In this document: piece by piece, positions 61,021 through 64,000 of the stretch
How the letters are laid out: every line of letters starts with the position of its first letter
Numbering within the stretch: the first letter of the stretch is position 1
Assembly: GCA_963732155.1 (NCBI GenBank)
Contig: CAVSYB010000015.1
Coordinates: forward strand, 310,001-374,000
Length of the DNA: 64,000 nucleotides
Origin: Roseiarcus sp963732155
GTDB lineage: Bacteria; Pseudomonadota; Alphaproteobacteria; Rhizobiales; Beijerinckiaceae
Reading direction: 5' to 3'
Made by a program: the position numbers and the translations under genes
The notes under the pieces: model-generated
Told to the model about the DNA's origin: nothing
What the model saw: only the letters and a program-made list of their open reading frames with translations
Database searches by the model: none

Positions 61021-61287
61021 TCAGGAATCCTGATCGCCGATCAAATCGCCGAACCGTCGCCTGAGATCGGCGCCGATCGGCGCAACGCCGATCGCATTGG
61101 AGGCGGCTTCGATCCGGCGCGCGATCGCCAGCGGCAGCCACAGCCTGTCGTGGACGTTGCGCTCCTCGAGCCAACCCGTCAGACCGGCGGGAAAGGCGAA
61201 CGCGGTCAGCGCCAGGATCGCATAAATCGTCACGATCCAGCGCAGCGGGCTTGCCGCGGCGGCAGGCGGCGCAGATTCGTTCGTCAT
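61021..61287 (-). CDS. Small membrane protein linked to the MBOAT gene
   Basis: An 88-residue protein with one clear helix (WIVTIYAILALTAFAFPAGL) and a basic C-terminal half ending DLRRRFGDLIGDQDS. ATG 61287 is chosen because hydrophobic and conserved-looking sequence starts there. It begins 14 bp after the MBOAT stop and is very likely cotranscribed. No family recognised; small accessory proteins accompany several O-acyltransferase systems. Confidence 0.6.
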   Translation of the reverse strand: MTNESAPPAAAASPLRWIVTIYAILALTAFAFPAGLTGWLEERNVHDRLWLPLAIARRIEAASNAIGVAPIGADLRRRFGDLIGDQDS

Positions 61288-61301
61288 CGAACAGTCCTTG
61301 G

Positions 61302-62720
61302 TCAGAACCGGAAATAGATGAACGGCGCGGACGACGGCGGCGCCATCACGATGATCGCGTAAAGCGCGGCAAAGCCCAACGCGATCTGCCCGGCGACGCC
61401 CTGCCTGTCGAACGCCGCGCCCATCGTCCGCCGGGTCGCCTCCGGCATCAGATGCGTCGCGGCGCCGGCGAGCAGCAAGGGCGCCACGATCCACGGCAGG
61501 GTGATCGCCGCGCCGTTGTCGCTCCACAGGCCGGCAAGAAACTGGCCCGCTTCGTCCAGCGAAGGCGAACGGAAGAATATCCAGGCGAGGCAGACGAAAT
61601 GAAAGGTCGCGAACCAGGCGACCACCTTGTAGGCGAGGCGGTCGCTGACCTTTTCATAGGCGCGCGAGCGGCGCCAGTTGTGATCGGCGGTCAGGGCGAC
61701 GGCGTGCAGCGCGCCCCAGATCAGAAACGTCCAGTTGGCCCCATGCCATATGCCGCCGAGAATCATCGTAATCATGAGATTGCGCGTCGTCTGGAAACCG
61801 CCGTGACGGTTGCCGCCGAGCGGAATGTAAAGATAGTCGCGCAGCCAGACCGACAGCGTCATGTGCCAGCGCCGCCAGAAATCGCTGAAGCCCAAGGCGC
61901 GGTAGGGCTGATTGAAATTCTGCGGAAAGCGGTAGCCGAACAGCGCGGCGACGCCGATCGCGATGTCGGTGTAGGCGCTGAAGTCGCAGTATATCTGAAG
62001 GGCGTAGGCGTAGGTCGCAACGATCAGGTCGACGCGCGAGAACTGCGAGGGATCGGTGAACACGCCGTCGACGAAATGCACGGCGAGATAATTGGCGATC
62101 ACCATTTTCTTGAACAGGCCGCCGAGGATCAGCAACAGATTCTCGCCGAGCGAAAAGTCCCCCGGCCGCGCCGGCCTCTGCAACTGCGGCAGGAATTCGT
62201 GGGCGCGCACGATCGGTCCGGCGACCAGATGGGGAAAGAAGCTCTGATAGAGCAGCACGTCGAGCGGCGACCGCGACGCCGCCACCCGTCCGCGATAGAC
62301 GTCGACGACATAGGAAATGGCGTGGAAGGTCAGGAACGAGATCGCGACCGGCAGCGTGACATTGACGTAGTCGAGGGGCAGGTCGAAGCCCAGCGCATGC
62401 GCCAGATTGAGCAATTGCGCGACAAGGAAGTTGAGATATTTGAAATAGCCGAGGATCGCGAGATCGAGCGCGACGCACAGGGCGAGGATCAGGCCCCTGA
62501 ACGGGCGCGCCGCCGCCGCGTCGAGATAGGCGCCGCCGAGAAACGAAATCGCGCCGCTGGCGAAGAGCAGGAACACGAAGCGCCAGTCCCACGCGGCGTA
62601 AAAGGCGAGACTCAGCGCGAGGAGTACGATCTTCTTCAGCAGATTTTGTTGATTGAGGCTCCAAACGAGGGCGAATGATCCAAAGAAAAAAAGCGCAAAA
62701 TCAATTGTAGGAAACAACAT
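61302..62720 (-). CDS. MBOAT-family O-acyltransferase (AlgI-like)
   Basis: A 472-residue multi-helix acyltransferase that moves acyl groups across the inner membrane for O-acetylation of exopolysaccharide or wall. The family core is present: FPHLVAGPIVRAHEFLPQL, DFSAYTDIAIGVAALFGYRF, FNQPYRALGFSDFWRRWHMT and the invariant histidine in GGIWHGANWTFLIWG. It overlaps the SGNH hydrolase gene by 20 bp, so the two are coupled. Confidence 0.93.
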   Translation of the reverse strand: MLFPTIDFALFFFGSFALVWSLNQQNLLKKIVLLALSLAFYAAWDWRFVFLLFASGAISFLGGAYLDAAAARPFRGLILALCVALDLAILGYFKYLNFLVAQLLNLAHALGFDLPLDYVNVTLPVAISFLTFHAISYVVDVYRGRVAASRSPLDVLLYQSFFPHLVAGPIVRAHEFLPQLQRPARPGDFSLGENLLLILGGLFKKMVIANYLAVHFVDGVFTDPSQFSRVDLIVATYAYALQIYCDFSAYTDIAIGVAALFGYRFPQNFNQPYRALGFSDFWRRWHMTLSVWLRDYLYIPLGGNRHGGFQTTRNLMITMILGGIWHGANWTFLIWGALHAVALTADHNWRRSRAYEKVSDRLAYKVVAWFATFHFVCLAWIFFRSPSLDEAGQFLAGLWSDNGAAITLPWIVAPLLLAGAATHLMPEATRRTMGAAFDRQGVAGQIALGFAALYAIIVMAPPSSAPFIYFRF

Positions 62721-64000
62721 GCTTGAGACTCTGCCGCTCGTCGATCAGCGGAATCAGGAAATCGGCGAATTTGTCGGCGCTGACTTTATAGCCTTCGGCC
62801 GTCATGTGGATGAAGTCGCGCGCCATCAGCGCCGGCGTCGCCGCCGCCCAGGTCTGCGCCCCGCAGGGCCCGGGCATCACCGACGACCAATCCCAGAACA
62901 GCGCGCCGTTCTTCTCGGCGAGGCGGCGCTGCGTCTCGCGCACCTGAACCAGTTTCGGCGGCGTCTCGAAGCGGCAATGCGAACTTGACGCCGCGTCGGT
63001 TCGCGACGCCGGCGCCGGGCAGTCATGGCCGGGACCCGCGCAATTGCCGGGCAGGCGGGCCGCGTCCGGCGGTCCGATCATCACCAGGCGCGCGCTCGGC
63101 CGCAAAGACCGCAGCTTGTCGATGACGCTCTGATATTCGGCGGCGTAGGCGCCCATGTCGAGCGCGTCGTTGAAGCCTTCGTTGGTGCCGAACGCCAACA
63201 CGATGACGTCCGGCCCGAGGCGCCGCATGTCGTCGGAAAGATTGGCCATGTTCAGCCTTTGCAGGACCTGAACGGTGGCGCCGGGAAAGCCGAGGCTGAG
63301 ATAGGAGACGCCCTCGCCTTGCCGTTCGACATGAATGCCGGTGACGGTCACCGGCGCGTCGGAGGTCGAGCGAACCGCGATCTCGTGAATGCCGTGCGCG
63401 CCGGACCGCGACCACGGCGCCGACAGGATGGCGCGTTGATCGGCGGCGCCGTCGAGATTGATCTCGCCGGTCACCTCGCCATCGATCAGCACCTGCGCAT
63501 GGCCGCCGCCCGGCTGTTTCAGAAAGCCGACGTCGAGGCTGTCGAAGCCGACGGGGCCGCGCGCCGTCAAGGTGATCGCCGCGCCGGCGCGATGCGCGAC
63601 GGCGTTGAAGCCGGAGAGATAGAATCGCCGGAATTCCGACGACTTCTGCAACGCTTCGTAGTTCCAGCCGTCCGACGCCTCGTCCTTGAACAGCGCCGAG
63701 CGGACGCCGGGATGCGGGACGCCCGGCACGATGTAGCCCGCGCCGCCGTCGCCGAAGATCGCCTGCAGGCGCTCGCGCACGCGGCCGCTGAACAGGTCCG
63801 CGGCGGTGTGGCTGTCGCCGAGTTGCAGGATGGTGAGGCGGCGGCCCGATAAGGCGCCCGACCCGAGCGCGCCGCCGGCGCCAAGACCGTCGCCGCCCGT
63901 CTCGCGCGCGGCGAATGCGACCCCGGCGAAGGGCGAGGCGCTGGCGCGCCGCGGCCTGAAACTCTGCGGCGGCCCCAGACCGGCCTTCGAAACCAGCGAA
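62701..64000 (-). CDS. SGNH/GDSL-type hydrolase or acetyltransferase, 5' end outside the window
   Basis: At least 433 residues; the frame is open to the window edge, so the N-terminus is missing. The nucleophile block is ILQLGDSHTAADLFSG (GDS serine), a later block VIVLAFGTNEGFND holds the GxND-like oxyanion part and the end DFIHMTAEGYKVSADKF holds the Asp-x-x-His pair. A jelly-roll-like insert lies between (about GFDSLDVGFLKQPGGGHAQV). Paired with an MBOAT protein it probably finishes O-acetylation of a surface polymer in the periplasm. Confidence 0.88.
   Translation of the reverse strand, partial: SLVSKAGLGPPQSFRPRRASASPFAGVAFAARETGGDGLGAGGALGSGALSGRRLTILQLGDSHTAADLFSGRVRERLQAIFGDGGAGYIVPGVPHPGVRSALFKDEASDGWNYEALQKSSEFRRFYLSGFNAVAHRAGAAITLTARGPVGFDSLDVGFLKQPGGGHAQVLIDGEVTGEINLDGAADQRAILSAPWSRSGAHGIHEIAVRSTSDAPVTVTGIHVERQGEGVSYLSLGFPGATVQVLQRLNMANLSDDMRRLGPDVIVLAFGTNEGFNDALDMGAYAAEYQSVIDKLRSLRPSARLVMIGPPDAARLPGNCAGPGHDCPAPASRTDAASSSHCRFETPPKLVQVRETQRRLAEKNGALFWDWSSVMPGPCGAQTWAAATPALMARDFIHMTAEGYKVSADKFADFLIPLIDERQSLKHVVSYN

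Overview
The window is chromosomal DNA of a GC-rich alphaproteobacterium, most likely in the Hyphomicrobiales (Rhizobiales). The evidence is a CcrM-type GANTC methyltransferase with a C-terminal RAMA-like domain, an FO-only ATP synthase operon with paired b and b' subunits, a DUF1476 (F1-ATPase zeta inhibitor) gene, a ferredoxin-containing class III cyclase, and very high GC with strong third-position bias. Genus cannot be fixed from the sequence alone. Most genes are ordinary chromosomal genes on both strands; the left edge, the VapBC and toxin/immunity area around 37.4-42.0 kb and several intergenic repeats look like accessory DNA.

Layout. 0-3.2 kb: an AT-richer hypothetical gene, a C-terminal scrap of a type ISP restriction-modification enzyme, small hypotheticals and a long 26-bp-arm hairpin element. 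3.3-13.9 kb: TIM-barrel isomerase, two small secreted proteins, an RND pump with its fusion protein, a second hairpin element with the same core, a DMT transporter, a membrane/2Fe-2S/adenylate cyclase fusion and a peptidoglycan-binding-like protein. 14-23.3 kb: ccrM, rnhB, then a divergent locus (RidA and creatininase on one strand; NMT1-type ABC importer, cytosine-deaminase-like hydrolase, FAD oxidoreductase and NAD(P)H reductase on the other) that looks like uptake and breakdown of a small nitrogen heterocycle. 23.4-29.4 kb: VOC protein, WYL regulator, SDR, rsmD, an rRNA pseudouridine synthase, tadA, an inverted GC-rich repeat pair and a DUF4424 protein. 29.4-36.4 kb: a frame-disrupted hisS, DUF1345 protein, atpI-B-E-F'-F, RNase T2 and rlmJ. 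36.4-43.7 kb: nitronate monooxygenase coupled to VapBC, ilvD, an HNH toxin with DUF2019-like partner, an epimerase, and a DUF559 nuclease boxed between inverted repeats. 43.7-52.5 kb: gyrB, divergent deacetylase, rppH, the zeta inhibitor, rdgB, M48 protease, thermonuclease, tRNA-Arg(CCU) and cytochrome c. 52.5-64 kb: Tat-exported flavin amine oxidase, phytochelatin-synthase-like protease, cyanase, MarR regulator with DUF1398 protein, a ribose-type ABC importer, and an MBOAT/SGNH O-acylation pair that runs off the right end.

Strongest points for follow-up: (1) two hairpin elements at 1.8 and 10.2 kb sharing a GC-rich core (26 of 31 aligned bases) but with unrelated 26-bp arms; (2) a 477-bp unit at 43.1-43.6 kb in which a Vsr-like DUF559 nuclease exactly fills the space between two inverted copies of a 48-bp repeat, with an 'empty' pair of the same repeat at 27.9-28.1 kb; (3) a hisS with several frame changes inside about 330 bp; (4) the heterocycle locus; (5) the amine oxidase/cytochrome c pair; (6) the ferredoxin-adenylate cyclase with a glutamine at the base-recognition lysine position.
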